A stretch of DNA of 64,000 nucleotides from positions 124,001-188,000 of the forward strand of contig NZ_FOLV01000002.1 in NCBI RefSeq assembly GCF_900112415.1, read 5' to 3'. The translations under genes were made by a program, and so were the position numbers. The stretch comes from Bacillus sp. 491mf (GTDB taxonomy: Bacteria > Bacillota > Bacilli > Bacillales > Bacillaceae_G). Under the pieces are notes generated by a model that was not told the origin of the DNA, searched no databases, and saw only the letters and a program-made list of their open reading frames with translations. Within the stretch, counting starts at the first letter, position 1. The number at the start of each line of letters is the position of its first letter. Of the stretch, positions 52,398-60,694 are shown in pieces.

Positions 52398-54431
52398 ATG
52401 AAGTTGAGTAGCACTCATTTACAAAAGATACGGGAGTGGTTCAAAATAAGAAAAAAATTGCGAATCACATTGTTAACGATTAGCTTAATTTTCTTATCCT
52501 TGTTTATCTTTGTTAATATTATGATCACAATCCAAGATATTTCGGCATTAAAACAAGCAGTGCCTCAGCCGACAGTTATTTATGATGCAAATAAGGAAGT
52601 AGCAGCAAAATTGTCTTCTTCGAAAACGGATGGAATTAAACGGAAAGATATTCCGAAAGTTATGGTCGAAGCTGTTGTTGCAGTAGAAGATAAAAAATTT
52701 TATGAGCATAGCGGCGTCTATTATAGTGGAATTTTCCATGCGATTGTTAAAAATATAACAGCAGGAGAAGTTGTTGCTGGAGGAAGTACAATTACACAAC
52801 AGTTGGCTAAAAACGTATTTTTAACACAGGATCGGACATTTTCACGAAAATTTAAAGAGTATTTTATCGCAAAGAAAATTGAACGCACATATACAAAAGA
52901 TGAAATTATCGAGATGTATTTGAATCAAATTTATTTTGGTGAAGGAGCCTGGGGGATTAAAAAAGCGGCAAAAACGTATTTTGACAAAGAGGTAAAGGAA
53001 TTGACGATTCCAGAAGCTGCTACTTTAGCCGGGTTAATTAAAGCACCTTCTACGTATTCACCTTTTAAAGATTTTAATAAGTCGATTGAAAGAAGAAATA
53101 TTGTTCTCTCGTTAATGAAAGAACAAGGTTATATTACAGAGAAGCAATTTCAAATAGCAAAAGATGAAGGGCTTTCACTTCAGCGCGGTGTCGAAGATAA
53201 ATATAAAGGAAAGTACTCTCAATATGTTGATTACATCGTTCGAGAGGCAATGAATAAATATAAATTAACACAAAATGAAATTTTATCAGGCGGTTATCAT
53301 ATTTACACAGAATTAAATCCAAAAATGCAAGAAGCTACAGAAGCGGTTGTAAATAGTGAACAATATTTTCCAAAGACTAATTCTGATCAAATCATGCAAA
53401 CAGGTGTTGTACTTATGAATCCAAAAACAGGCGGCATTCCAGCCCTTGTAGGCGGGAGAGGACCGTATCAATTTTTACAGTTTAATCATGCGGTACAATT
53501 AAAACGTCAGCCAGGTTCCACGTTAAAACCGCTAGCAGTGTATACACCGGCATTAGAGCAAGGATATGAGGTATATGATGTATTAAAAGATGAACCGCTT
53601 GAAATTAATGAATATAAACCAAAAAATAGCGGGAATGTATACCATGGTAATGTGACGATGTATGAGGCAATCGCTAATTCTTATAATGTACCAGCTGTTT
53701 GGCTATTAAAACAAATTGGTTTAGAAAAGGGATTGAAGTCTTTAGAACGGTTTGGTATTCCGCTGCAAGAAAAGGATCGATCGTATCCATTAGCGCTAGG
53801 AGGAATGAGTGAAGGCACATCTCCTCTTGTTATGGCACAAGCGTACGCAACATTTGCAAATGATGGTGTGCAAATGGAAGCACATGCCATTCGAGAAATT
53901 CAAGATGGTGAAGGGAATATAGTAGGGAAATGGTACAAAAAGGAAATTCGTGTTACGGATGAAAAAACGGCTCAAAAGATGACATACTTATTAAAAGGAG
54001 TTGTAGAGAAAGGAACTGGAAAAAAAGCGAAACTTAAATATGCAGAGACTGCTGGGAAAACAGGAACAACACAATTAGCGGATGAATCAAATAACGGCTC
54101 AAAAGATTCATGGTTTGTTGGCTATACACCAGAATTGCTTGCATCTATTTGGGTTGGTTACGATAAAACAGATAATGAACATTTTGTGCCGGCAGGTAGT
54201 CAAATAACGACGACGATGTTTCGTGATATTATGAATAAAGCAATTGGAAAGCCAATTCAAAAAAACTTTGATTTGTCTCTTATACCAGAAGCTGAGTATA
54301 CAAAACAGTTACAAACAATTGAAGAAGAAATGAAGCGAAAAGAAGAGAAAAAACGTCAAGAAGACAAACAAGGAAAAGAACAACAAGGGAACTTGATGGA
54401 AAAAATAAAAGAATGGTTTTCATCCTTTTAG
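52398..54431 (+). CDS. Class A penicillin-binding protein
   Basis: Bifunctional peptidoglycan glycosyltransferase/transpeptidase, 677 residues, with a single N-terminal membrane anchor (about 21-45). The GT51 domain has EDKKFYEHSGV (catalytic Glu), GGSTITQQLAKN and FKEYFIAKKIERTYTKDEI. The transpeptidase domain shows STLK (QPGSTLKPLAVY, the active Ser), SYN (ANSYNVPAVW) and KTGTT. The tail is rich in Glu/Lys/Gln. Equivalent to one of the PBP1a/PBP2c-like proteins (PbpF/PbpG); which one is not decided. AGAGGAAGTGA precedes the ATG. Confidence 0.93.
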   Translation: MKLSSTHLQKIREWFKIRKKLRITLLTISLIFLSLFIFVNIMITIQDISALKQAVPQPTVIYDANKEVAAKLSSSKTDGIKRKDIPKVMVEAVVAVEDKKFYEHSGVYYSGIFHAIVKNITAGEVVAGGSTITQQLAKNVFLTQDRTFSRKFKEYFIAKKIERTYTKDEIIEMYLNQIYFGEGAWGIKKAAKTYFDKEVKELTIPEAATLAGLIKAPSTYSPFKDFNKSIERRNIVLSLMKEQGYITEKQFQIAKDEGLSLQRGVEDKYKGKYSQYVDYIVREAMNKYKLTQNEILSGGYHIYTELNPKMQEATEAVVNSEQYFPKTNSDQIMQTGVVLMNPKTGGIPALVGGRGPYQFLQFNHAVQLKRQPGSTLKPLAVYTPALEQGYEVYDVLKDEPLEINEYKPKNSGNVYHGNVTMYEAIANSYNVPAVWLLKQIGLEKGLKSLERFGIPLQEKDRSYPLALGGMSEGTSPLVMAQAYATFANDGVQMEAHAIREIQDGEGNIVGKWYKKEIRVTDEKTAQKMTYLLKGVVEKGTGKKAKLKYAETAGKTGTTQLADESNNGSKDSWFVGYTPELLASIWVGYDKTDNEHFVPAGSQITTTMFRDIMNKAIGKPIQKNFDLSLIPEAEYTKQLQTIEEEMKRKEEKKRQEDKQGKEQQGNLMEKIKEWFSSF

Positions 54432-54436
54432 AGAGT

Positions 54437-54470
54437 AAATCCCAGGTTATAAAATAACCTGGGATTTACA
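54437..54470. terminator. Terminator of the PBP gene
   Basis: AAATCCCAGGTTAT and ATAACCTGGGATTT form a 14-bp stem with a short loop. Confidence 0.9.
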
Positions 54471-54507
54471 TGTATTTTAAATTGTTAGTATAGGGATCGT
54501 TATTACT

Positions 54508-55161
54508 TTAGTCACAACGTCTTTCGCGTCGTTTACATTTCTTTCTTTTGCACTCATCTTTCTTACGATCTTGGTTACGTGTTTCATTATCATCATTGTT
54601 ATTAGCATTGTTGTTATTCTCATTGTTATTCTCATTGTTGTTATTGTTGTCGTTATTGTTATCATTATCATTGTTGTTATAGTTCCAGCGCATACTTTGA
54701 ACATGGAACGATGGTACATACGTAACCTGACCATCAACCTCTAGTAGAATATGACTATTAGTACGGCCGACAACAGTCCCTTCTATTTTCTTCGGACCTT
54801 GGTTCAATTGAACCGTTTCTCCTTTTAGCCGGTTAATAACACTTCCAAAACGAGTTCCGCTTACAATGATAGGGTCTTCATTCTGATTATTTTGATTATT
54901 TTGATTGTCGTTTTGTTCATTATCATCAGATTCTTCAGATTCATCTTCATATTGCTCGGCAAAGCCATTAATATGATGTAACGGATAATAAACAACACCG
55001 TCGTCAGATTGTACTACACAAAAATCACTTTGAACTTTTAATAATGTTCCCTCTCCTTTTTCTGGACCCCCTAAATTAACACTTACGTTTGTGCCAATTA
55101 AATTTTTAAAATTTCTCATCGAATTTCGAGAATAGTTCGACTGATTATATGGATACATCAT
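54508..55161 (-). CDS. cotB: Spore coat protein, CotB-like
   Basis: 217-residue protein that fits the CotB-type outer coat proteins: two SH3-like/LSm-like repeats (LIGTNVSVNLGGPEKGEGTL near 22 and RLKGETVQLNQGPKKIEGTV near 112, each followed by a Y/VP..HI/V.. strand), an acidic linker rich in Glu/Asp/Asn/Gln, and a C-terminal run of Asn/Asp ending with a Lys/Arg/Cys-rich tail (KKDECKRKKCKRRERRCD). AGGAGGAACTATGT precedes the first of two adjacent ATG codons. Expected to be made late in the mother cell. Confidence 0.82.
   Translation of the reverse strand: MMYPYNQSNYSRNSMRNFKNLIGTNVSVNLGGPEKGEGTLLKVQSDFCVVQSDDGVVYYPLHHINGFAEQYEDESEESDDNEQNDNQNNQNNQNEDPIIVSGTRFGSVINRLKGETVQLNQGPKKIEGTVVGRTNSHILLEVDGQVTYVPSFHVQSMRWNYNNNDNDNNNDNNNNNENNNENNNNANNNDDNETRNQDRKKDECKRKKCKRRERRCD
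54590..54675 (-). repeat. AAT/GAT-rich simple repeat in the CotB-like gene
   Basis: On the coding strand the codons AAT, AAC and GAT are repeated about 30 times with few others, encoding the Asn/Asp tract. Such tracts can vary in length by slippage. Confidence 0.8.
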
Positions 55162-55279
55162 ACATAGTTCCTCCTTAATGGAAATTATTTCTCTTTAAAT
55201 CATTTGTCGTTATATGATATTCATCTTTACAGGACAAGACCTAGGATACTTGACTAATTTATAAAAAATGTGCGTATAC

Positions 55280-55679
55280 ATAAAGTGAAACTTTAATCAG
55301 TGGGGGACTTTATCCCCCACTGATTATTAGCCCTCACCAATCGGGCTTTTACGGGCAGTTTATCTCCCGCCTAACTTCTTAAGAAAAGCGGAAGCGGCTC
55401 GCTCAGAATCGCAGGACGCCCACGCACAAGGCGGAGAGGCACTTTTTGCCTCGTCCGAGGGGGCGAAACGACCGGAGATTCTAGCCGCTAAAGCTGGACA
55501 ACAAAGAAATGTGGAAGTGGCTCGTCCAGAATGTGAGGGGGATGGAGCTTCTGACGTAGAGGTGTTTTTTACCTCGCAGGAAGAAGTGAAGCCACCGAAC
55601 ATTCTAGCCACTGGAACTGGACAATGTTTTCACTGAATTTTGAGGTGGGAGTAATACTGCCCACGAATAGCGGGATAAA
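55280..55679 (+). repeat. Composite repeat: family A copy split by a 245-bp insert
   Basis: The outer parts match family A: GTGAAACTTTAATCAGTGGG at 55285, AATCGGGCTTTTACGGGCAG, and TTGAGGTGGGAGTAATACTG then GCGGG at 55670-55674, with ATAAA at both ends (55280-55284 and 55675-55679). Between about 55381 and 55625 lies other DNA of higher GC, made of two diverged copies of a 120-base unit. The rightmost ATAAA runs into the terminator of the next gene. Confidence 0.85.
55381..55625 (+). repeat. Two tandem, diverged 120-base units inside the family A copy
   Basis: Unit 1 (55383-55502): GAAAAGCGGAAGCGGCTCGC ... GATTCTAGCCGCTAAAGCTG then GACAA. Unit 2 (55503-55625): AAAGAAATGTGGAAGTGGCT ... CATTCTAGCCACTGGAACTG then GACAA. 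Each has an inner hairpin (GAGGCACTTTTTGCCTC and GAGGTGTTTTTTACCTC) and end segments that pair (GCGGAAGCGGCT with AGCCGC; GTGGAAGTGGCT with AGCCAC). Compensatory changes between the two units suggest the structure was kept. A part of unit 2 is present in reverse at 23103. Confidence 0.8.
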
Positions 55680-55682
55680 AAA

Positions 55683-55714
55683 ACAAGCACTCTATTAGAT
55701 TAAGAGTGCTTGTT
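55683..55714 (-). terminator. Terminator of the minus-strand gene
   Basis: ACAAGCACTCT and AGAGTGCTTGT form an 11-bp stem; on the minus strand TTTTTTT follows. The stop codon of the gene lies in the stem. Confidence 0.88.
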
Positions 55715-56152
55715 GAGTTGAATATTTATATTTGTATGCACACTGCGCTCGGTTTTAGTTAATGTTGTATAAGAGATGACAATATTACCTTTGGCAATAG
55801 GTTCATAAGCAAGATCATCGAATTGGCCGTTATTTTTGTTATGGACTGTTAGTTCAATAGAGTCGAGATTTGCATTTGCATATTTTTCTTTGATTTGTGT
55901 TGCAATTGTTTCTAGTTGTTTATAGGAAGTGGCATCAGTTATTACCATTCCCTTTAGAACAATTTTTTCTTTTTGTCTAGTTTGTGTTAGTGGTATGTGG
56001 TTTTCATTTATATATAGGACTTGATAAGGAATGGTGTCGTCATTTGATTCTGCTCTTGGTCTATTGTATTCTCCAATTAAAAAGAGTGCAAAGCATAATG
56101 TTATACATGACATGAGAATAAGCCAAAAGCGGATAGATGATAATACTTTCAT
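55700..56152 (-). CDS. Membrane-anchored protein, unknown function
   Basis: 150 residues: N-terminal hydrophobic helix (FWLILMSCITLCFALFLIG), then an extracytoplasmic region with alternating strands and a helix (YKQLETIATQIKEKYANANL). No catalytic motif or cysteine pair. GAGGGTGAATACTA precedes the ATG. I recall similar sequences as hypothetical proteins of this group only. Its terminator overlaps the stop. Confidence 0.68.
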   Translation of the reverse strand: MKVLSSIRFWLILMSCITLCFALFLIGEYNRPRAESNDDTIPYQVLYINENHIPLTQTRQKEKIVLKGMVITDATSYKQLETIATQIKEKYANANLDSIELTVHNKNNGQFDDLAYEPIAKGNIVISYTTLTKTERSVHTNINIQLNKHS

Positions 56153-56249
56153 TAGTATTCACCCTCGTTTCCTATAAGTTCTTTCATTATGAATTATACA
56201 AAATGAGCATTAAATTAACGTTAAGCTGTGGTAAAGAAAAGTAAAGATA

Positions 56250-56415
56250 TAAAAACCCTTTTTTAGGGGGCGAGAGGGGTTGGCCATGCGTAGAAGCGGT
56301 CAGGGCCCTTTCCTGTTATTAAAACAAAGGAAGCAAGCAGGTATAGGTCATGTTGTATTTTGCATAGCTGCGATGTATATGGTGAAAATCAAAATGAATG
56401 TATATAGAAAAATCT
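56250..56415 (+). repeat. Repeat family B copy 12 (near full length)
   Basis: ATAAAAACCCTTTTTTAGGG, GGCGAGAGGGGTTGGCCATG, CGTAGAAGCGGTCAGGGCCC, TTATTAAAACAAAGGAAGCA, GGTCATGTTGTATTTTGCAT, GCTGCGATGTATATGGTG, AAAATGAATGTATATAG. This copy and copy 2 define most of the consensus. Confidence 0.82.
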
Positions 56416-56570
56416 CTTAGATTTGTTATAGTTAATAAGAGGTTATAGGATTTTAAAGAGTGTAAACGCGTTATGAGTTGTTTGAAAATGAAATAATGTT
56501 TTCATTTTCATTTTTTTATATATAATTATATGTTTTTTAGACTTAAAGGTAGATAGGGGATGGTGTTTAA

Positions 56571-57416
56571 ATGATTTCTATTGGGGTAACGGGATGGGGT
56601 GATCACGATTCTTTATATAAGGATCCATATGAAATAAAGCATAAACTGCAAACATATAGTGATCATTTTCCAATTGTGGAAGTGGATAGTTCTTTTTATG
56701 CTATGCAGCCTGTAAGAAATTATGAGAAATGGGCTTTAGAAACACCGTCAAATTTTTCGTTTATTGTGAAAGCCTATCAAGGAATGACAGGTCATATGCG
56801 CGGTGAAATTCCGTTTGCAAATATTGATGATATGTTTCACGCATTTAAAGAGTCAATCGCTCCTCTTCAAAAAGCCAATAAGTTAAAAATGGTATTATTC
56901 CAGTATCCACCTTGGTTTGATTGTCGAAAGAAAAATGTGGATTTATTACGCTATACAAAGGAAAAAATGCAAGATATCCCATGTTCATTAGAGTTTCGGA
57001 ATCAGACTTGGTTTTATCCACAATTTCGTAATCAAACGTTGGAATTTATGAAACAAGAAGGTTGGATTCATACAATTTGTGATGAACCACAAGCGGGAGT
57101 TGGCTCTATTCCAATTGTATTAGAATCAACGCATGAACAAATGACTTTAGTTCGATTTCACGGACGCAATGTACACGGGTGGCTGGATAAAGGAGAGAAC
57201 TGGCGGGCTGTTCGTTGTTTATATCGCTATAATAAACAGGAATTAGAAGAATGGATAGAACGAATAGAGGAATTGAAAACAAAAACAAAGGAAGTTTATC
57301 TTCTATTTAATAATAATTCTGGCGGAGATGCAGCAGATAATGCGAAACAGTTAATGGATATGCTGGGGATCACATACGGAGAGCCTAAACCTGAACAACT
57401 AAATTTATTTGAATGA
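56571..57416 (+). CDS. DUF72 family protein
   Basis: 281-residue TIM-barrel protein of the DUF72 (YecE-like) family. Start ISIGVTGWGDHD and VEVDSSFYAMQPVRNYEKWA are the family signatures, with the later FSFIVKAYQGMTGH, PCSLEFRNQTWF and LLFNNNSGGDAADNAKQL. The enzymatic role of this family is not established as far as I know. The ATG is preceded by GGGGATGGTG. A hairpin terminator follows. Confidence 0.88.
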   Translation: MISIGVTGWGDHDSLYKDPYEIKHKLQTYSDHFPIVEVDSSFYAMQPVRNYEKWALETPSNFSFIVKAYQGMTGHMRGEIPFANIDDMFHAFKESIAPLQKANKLKMVLFQYPPWFDCRKKNVDLLRYTKEKMQDIPCSLEFRNQTWFYPQFRNQTLEFMKQEGWIHTICDEPQAGVGSIPIVLESTHEQMTLVRFHGRNVHGWLDKGENWRAVRCLYRYNKQELEEWIERIEELKTKTKEVYLLFNNNSGGDAADNAKQLMDMLGITYGEPKPEQLNLFE

Positions 57417-57446
57417 AGTAAAATATTAACTAAAGAGTTAAAATAA

Positions 57447-57492
57447 AAAGAAACACACTGTACAAACAGGGGGAATGTACAGTGTGTTTCTT
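57447..57492. terminator. Terminator of the DUF72 gene
   Basis: AAACACACTGTAC and GTACAGTGTGTTT form a 13-bp stem with a loop of about 13 bases. Confidence 0.85.
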
Positions 57493-57563
57493 TATGAAAA
57501 AAGAGGGGTAACAATGTTACTGAGCGTTTGGTTGTTTCATCAATTGTTGGCTTCGTAATTAAT

Positions 57564-57582
57564 GATAATGGTTATCATTATC
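57564..57582. promoter_or_regulatory. Fur box
   Basis: GATAATGGTTATCATTATC matches the classical 19-base Fur consensus (GATAATGATAATCATTATC) at 17 of 19 positions. The next gene on the plus strand is far away, so the box may control a short transcript that ends at the hairpin at 57688-57725. Confidence 0.8.
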
Positions 57583-57589
57583 AACGTCA

Positions 57590-57725
57590 ATTGTTTTTCT
57601 AGTTTTAATCTTAAAAAATTCACGCCTTATAAAAATTAAGATGGGTGATCAATTATGTACGCTAGTGATAACTTGCTTGAAAAGATAGAAAAACTCTCAT
57701 TGTAAAGATAAATGAGAGTTTTTCT
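57590..57725 (+). ncRNA. Candidate Fur-controlled short transcript
   Basis: Inferred from a Fur box followed about 105 bases later by a good terminator, with no normal-sized gene between. A 15-codon ORF (MYASDNLLEKIEKLSL-like, from about 57655) with GGGTGAT upstream is the only coding possibility. It may be a small RNA, a small peptide, or the remains of a lost iron-regulated gene. The start of transcription is not located. Confidence 0.35.
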
Positions 57726-57726
57726 G
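57686..57726. terminator. Bidirectional terminator
   Basis: AAAAACTCTCATT and AATGAGAGTTTTT form a 13-bp perfect stem around about nine bases; serves both the possible Fur-controlled transcript and the convergent minus-strand gene. Confidence 0.9.
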
Positions 57727-57737
57727 TCATTAGAGAC

Positions 57738-57932
57738 TTATTGCTGTTCTTTTTGTTGTATGTATTGCTGTAAATCAAATGGTGAAACTTCTTGAATAAA
57801 TTCTCTTGAAATAAGAGATTGAATAAGTGTACTTTCGGTAACGACAGTACCTGTTTTCTTTTTATAAGCTTGTTGTAATAAACTTAGCTTTTCTAATGTT
57901 TCTTTCGGCAATTCAATTGTTAATGTGTTCAT
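57738..57932 (-). CDS. Small protein with ribbon-helix-helix-like N-terminus
   Basis: 64 residues: TLTIELPKETLEKLSLLQQA, then a helix and a Gln-rich tail (DLQQYIQQKEQQ). The first strand and helix resemble ribbon-helix-helix DNA-binding proteins, but the fit is only by pattern. ATG at 57932 follows GGGGGGAGAAAT; the frame is open further upstream without a ribosome site. No toxin partner is adjacent. Confidence 0.62.
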   Translation of the reverse strand: MNTLTIELPKETLEKLSLLQQAYKKKTGTVVTESTLIQSLISREFIQEVSPFDLQQYIQQKEQQ

Positions 57933-58045
57933 ATTTCTCCCCCCTGCTATTAGAGTATCACTAGAAGAGGAGAGAAACAAGAAAAGAGAAAGATATATAA
58001 GATGTGACAGGAAGTATATAAATCGATTTTAATTTATATGTATAA

Positions 58046-58086
58046 AAAAAGAAGGTAACTATTTTTAAAATAGCTACCTTCTTTTA
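58046..58086. terminator. Terminator of the recombinase gene
   Basis: AAAAGAAGGTA and TACCTTCTTTT with inner CTATTTT/AAAATAG form a long stem with one bulge, bidirectional. Confidence 0.9.
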
Positions 58087-58107
58087 CGATTTTTACAGTA
58101 AGTATTG

Positions 58108-58647
58108 TTAAGCAATACCGATGTATTTCAAAGTTTTGGATGGGGTACTATGATCAAAAAAGTGTTGTAAAAAGGCAATATCTACGCCAGATTTATAAGC
58201 ACAATATCCCCATGTTTTTCGAAGTGTATGCGAGCTAATCCCTTCTAAACCAACTTCTTTTGCTGCTTTGTTTAAAATGTACCAAGCATGTTGCCTTGTA
58301 ATAGATTTTGTTCCTTTTTGAGATTTTAATAATGGTTCATTTCGCTTCCAGACTTTGCGTTCTTTCATATATTGTTCAATTGTATGTTGCAATTCTTCAT
58401 TTACAGCGAACCATTTATGCTTTTTCATTTTGTCATTATAGAACAAAATTGAGTGACGAACATGCTCATCTTCATCGATAACATCGCCAACTTTTAACTG
58501 CAATATTTCACTTACTTTTAATCCGGAATTCACAGCTAATACGAATAATAAAGCATCGCGCTTTGATGATTGTATTAGTATATCTTTGATTTTTTCTAAT
58601 TGTTTTTCGTTTTGAATTGGTTGTCCTACTTGTTTCATTTCACGCAC
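58108..58647 (-). CDS. Short tyrosine recombinase with Lys in place of the first catalytic Arg
   Basis: 179 residues: only the catalytic domain of the phage-integrase/XerC-like family, without a core-binding domain. The later active-site residues are visible: HTLRKTW (His and Arg), HFFDHSTPSKTLKY (His and the Tyr). The position that is normally Arg in GLRxSE is Lys here (SGLKVSEIL), so activity may be reduced or absent. AAAGAGGAGAGTGCGTG precedes the ATG. No phage genes or attachment repeats are nearby. Confidence 0.85.
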   Translation of the reverse strand: MREMKQVGQPIQNEKQLEKIKDILIQSSKRDALLFVLAVNSGLKVSEILQLKVGDVIDEDEHVRHSILFYNDKMKKHKWFAVNEELQHTIEQYMKERKVWKRNEPLLKSQKGTKSITRQHAWYILNKAAKEVGLEGISSHTLRKTWGYCAYKSGVDIAFLQHFFDHSTPSKTLKYIGIA

Positions 58648-58745
58648 TCTCCTCTTTTTGTATGTGTAAAGGAAAGGATTAACTAGTTATTACTGTAAAG
58701 GAAGAGTGTGAATTTCATGTGAACTTTTCGTGAAATTAGGACAAA

Positions 58746-60563
58746 TTATTTGATTACTTCCACTTTTGACAAATGAAAGTAAAAGACAACGCCATTTTCT
58801 TTATTATAGACACCATAATTAGCATGATGCAATTCTAAAATGTTTTTTACGATGGATAGTCCAAGACCAGTTCCACCCGTATGACGGCTACGTGATGCAT
58901 CTATTCGATAGAAGCGATCCCATATTTTATCTAAACTTTCTTCGGGAATAGGTGCACCGTTATTTTCAATTTCCACTTTTACGGTTTCTTCATTCTCACT
59001 GATAGTTACTTTTATTTGCTCTCCAACTGGTGTATAACGAATCGCATTGCTTAATAAATTGACGACAACTTGTTCAATACGATTTCGATTTGCTTGTACA
59101 TAAATAGTGGAATCAAAGGCAAGCTCTACTTGTAAATCTTTTTCTTCGATGCTAAATAACAGCTTTGTATATACTTGTTGAATTAATTCTCCTATTGAAA
59201 ACGGTTCTAATTCTAATTTATATGTGCCGGACTCAAGTTTTGCAAGTTCTAGCATTTCGACAATAAGGCGGTTCATGTTATCAGTCTCTTCTAAAATAAC
59301 GTCAGTATAATACGTAGTGTCTTTACTTACGCCATCTTTAATGCCTTCAGCGAAACTTCGGATTACACTTAATGGTGTTTTTAATTCATGCGATACGCCA
59401 GATATAAATTCTTTTCTTGTTTTTTCTAGTTGCCGCTCTTTTTCAATATCTTGCTGTAGTTTTGTATTTACTACATGTAATTTATCAATTCGGTCTTTTA
59501 AATTTACAGAAAGAGAGTTAATACTACCTGATAGACTCCCTATCTCATCCTCAGTGGATATAGGAAGTTTTTCAGAGAAATCAAAGTTTGCCATTTTTTT
59601 TGTAACACGATTCATTTTAATAAGCGGATTTGCAATGATTTTTGAGTAATAAAACGATAATAAAATTATGACAATAAAGACGATCATTAACGCATAGACA
59701 TAATAATCTTTCAAAACAAGCATAGCCTCATTAACGGGCTGCAATGATGTCATTGCAAATGCAAATTCTTTTATTTCTCCATTTGTAACTACGGGTTTAA
59801 CAAAAATCTGACTTTTAATGTCGTTTTCTCCGCCGAGTGTATATGTTGTCATTTCACTCGCATTTGTTTTCCCTAATGCGACAGAAAGCTCCCAATGTTG
59901 GATGCCTTGCATTAATGTATCTTTATTTGCAAGACGAATATCGTTTGGAGAAGGCATATGCAATTTTGATATCGTACCATCGAATTTGTTAATGCTAGTA
60001 CTAAAATCTTTTGTATATAAGTTTCTTTTGATATCTGTAAGTTGAATGCCAAATAGCTTCAAATCTGAAATGATATTATCATTTTGCCATGTTTTATTAT
60101 CAGCAGTAGTAATTGTAACAGGAATAATCATATTGTTTTTTAAGATACCTTGTACACTGATTGGGTCAGATATTTTTAATCCTAAATTAATAAACGAAGA
60201 ATATTCAGGAATTGTGAAAGTATTATTCAATGGAATAAACAGTGTATTATTGAATTTGTTAACAATTTCAATGTGATAATTTTTATCATCCTTAATAATA
60301 CCATTGCGATCTAAAAGTACGAGTTCAGCGTTTGTTTTTTCATAAAACTCTTGTTTTAGCTTTGAAAGCTCCTCGAAAGTTCCGTTGCTTTTTTCATATT
60401 TGTTTACAAATTTTTCGAAATTAGTTTGGACCGTTTGAACTTTTTTATTAATATAAAATTTCTCTAAAAATAGTGATTGTCCAAGGAAAAAGAGTAGAAA
60501 TGTAGCAGTAAATAATGCTGATGTTAATAAGAAAAGCTTAAACACAATACTTCTTTTTTTCAC
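58746..60563 (-). CDS. Sensor histidine kinase, no adjacent response regulator
   Basis: 605 residues: a first membrane helix (about 8-30), a large extracellular domain (about 31-285), a second helix (about 287-310), a HAMP domain, a coiled segment, HisKA with phospho-acceptor His in GVSHELKTPLSV, and an ATPase domain with NLLSNAIRYTP, IEENNGAPIPEE-like N/G1 boxes and GGTGLGLSIVKNIL. AGGTGAAAAAG precedes the ATG. Neither flank carries a response regulator: deoD is upstream, the recombinase downstream. The stimulus is unknown. Confidence 0.92.
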   Translation of the reverse strand: MKKRSIVFKLFLLTSALFTATFLLFFLGQSLFLEKFYINKKVQTVQTNFEKFVNKYEKSNGTFEELSKLKQEFYEKTNAELVLLDRNGIIKDDKNYHIEIVNKFNNTLFIPLNNTFTIPEYSSFINLGLKISDPISVQGILKNNMIIPVTITTADNKTWQNDNIISDLKLFGIQLTDIKRNLYTKDFSTSINKFDGTISKLHMPSPNDIRLANKDTLMQGIQHWELSVALGKTNASEMTTYTLGGENDIKSQIFVKPVVTNGEIKEFAFAMTSLQPVNEAMLVLKDYYVYALMIVFIVIILLSFYYSKIIANPLIKMNRVTKKMANFDFSEKLPISTEDEIGSLSGSINSLSVNLKDRIDKLHVVNTKLQQDIEKERQLEKTRKEFISGVSHELKTPLSVIRSFAEGIKDGVSKDTTYYTDVILEETDNMNRLIVEMLELAKLESGTYKLELEPFSIGELIQQVYTKLLFSIEEKDLQVELAFDSTIYVQANRNRIEQVVVNLLSNAIRYTPVGEQIKVTISENEETVKVEIENNGAPIPEESLDKIWDRFYRIDASRSRHTGGTGLGLSIVKNILELHHANYGVYNKENGVVFYFHLSKVEVIK

Positions 60564-60694
60564 TTTTTCACCTCATAAGATGTAAATTCCATAATCGTCA
60601 CTTTATTATAGCAAACGAATAAACATAGTAGGAGCGAAAATCTGTCGCATGCTGAGATAGTTCAATTCAAAAAGTCATATAAAGTGAGTATATA

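Noticed and set aside
55360-55611. Open frame of 83 codons on the minus strand with unusual composition
   Set aside because: It lies inside the composite repeat and is explained by the two GC-rich 120-base units, not by a gene.
58108-58647. Prophage or integrative element boundary
   Set aside because: The recombinase stands alone between ordinary chromosomal genes, with no phage genes, tRNA gene or direct repeats in the window.
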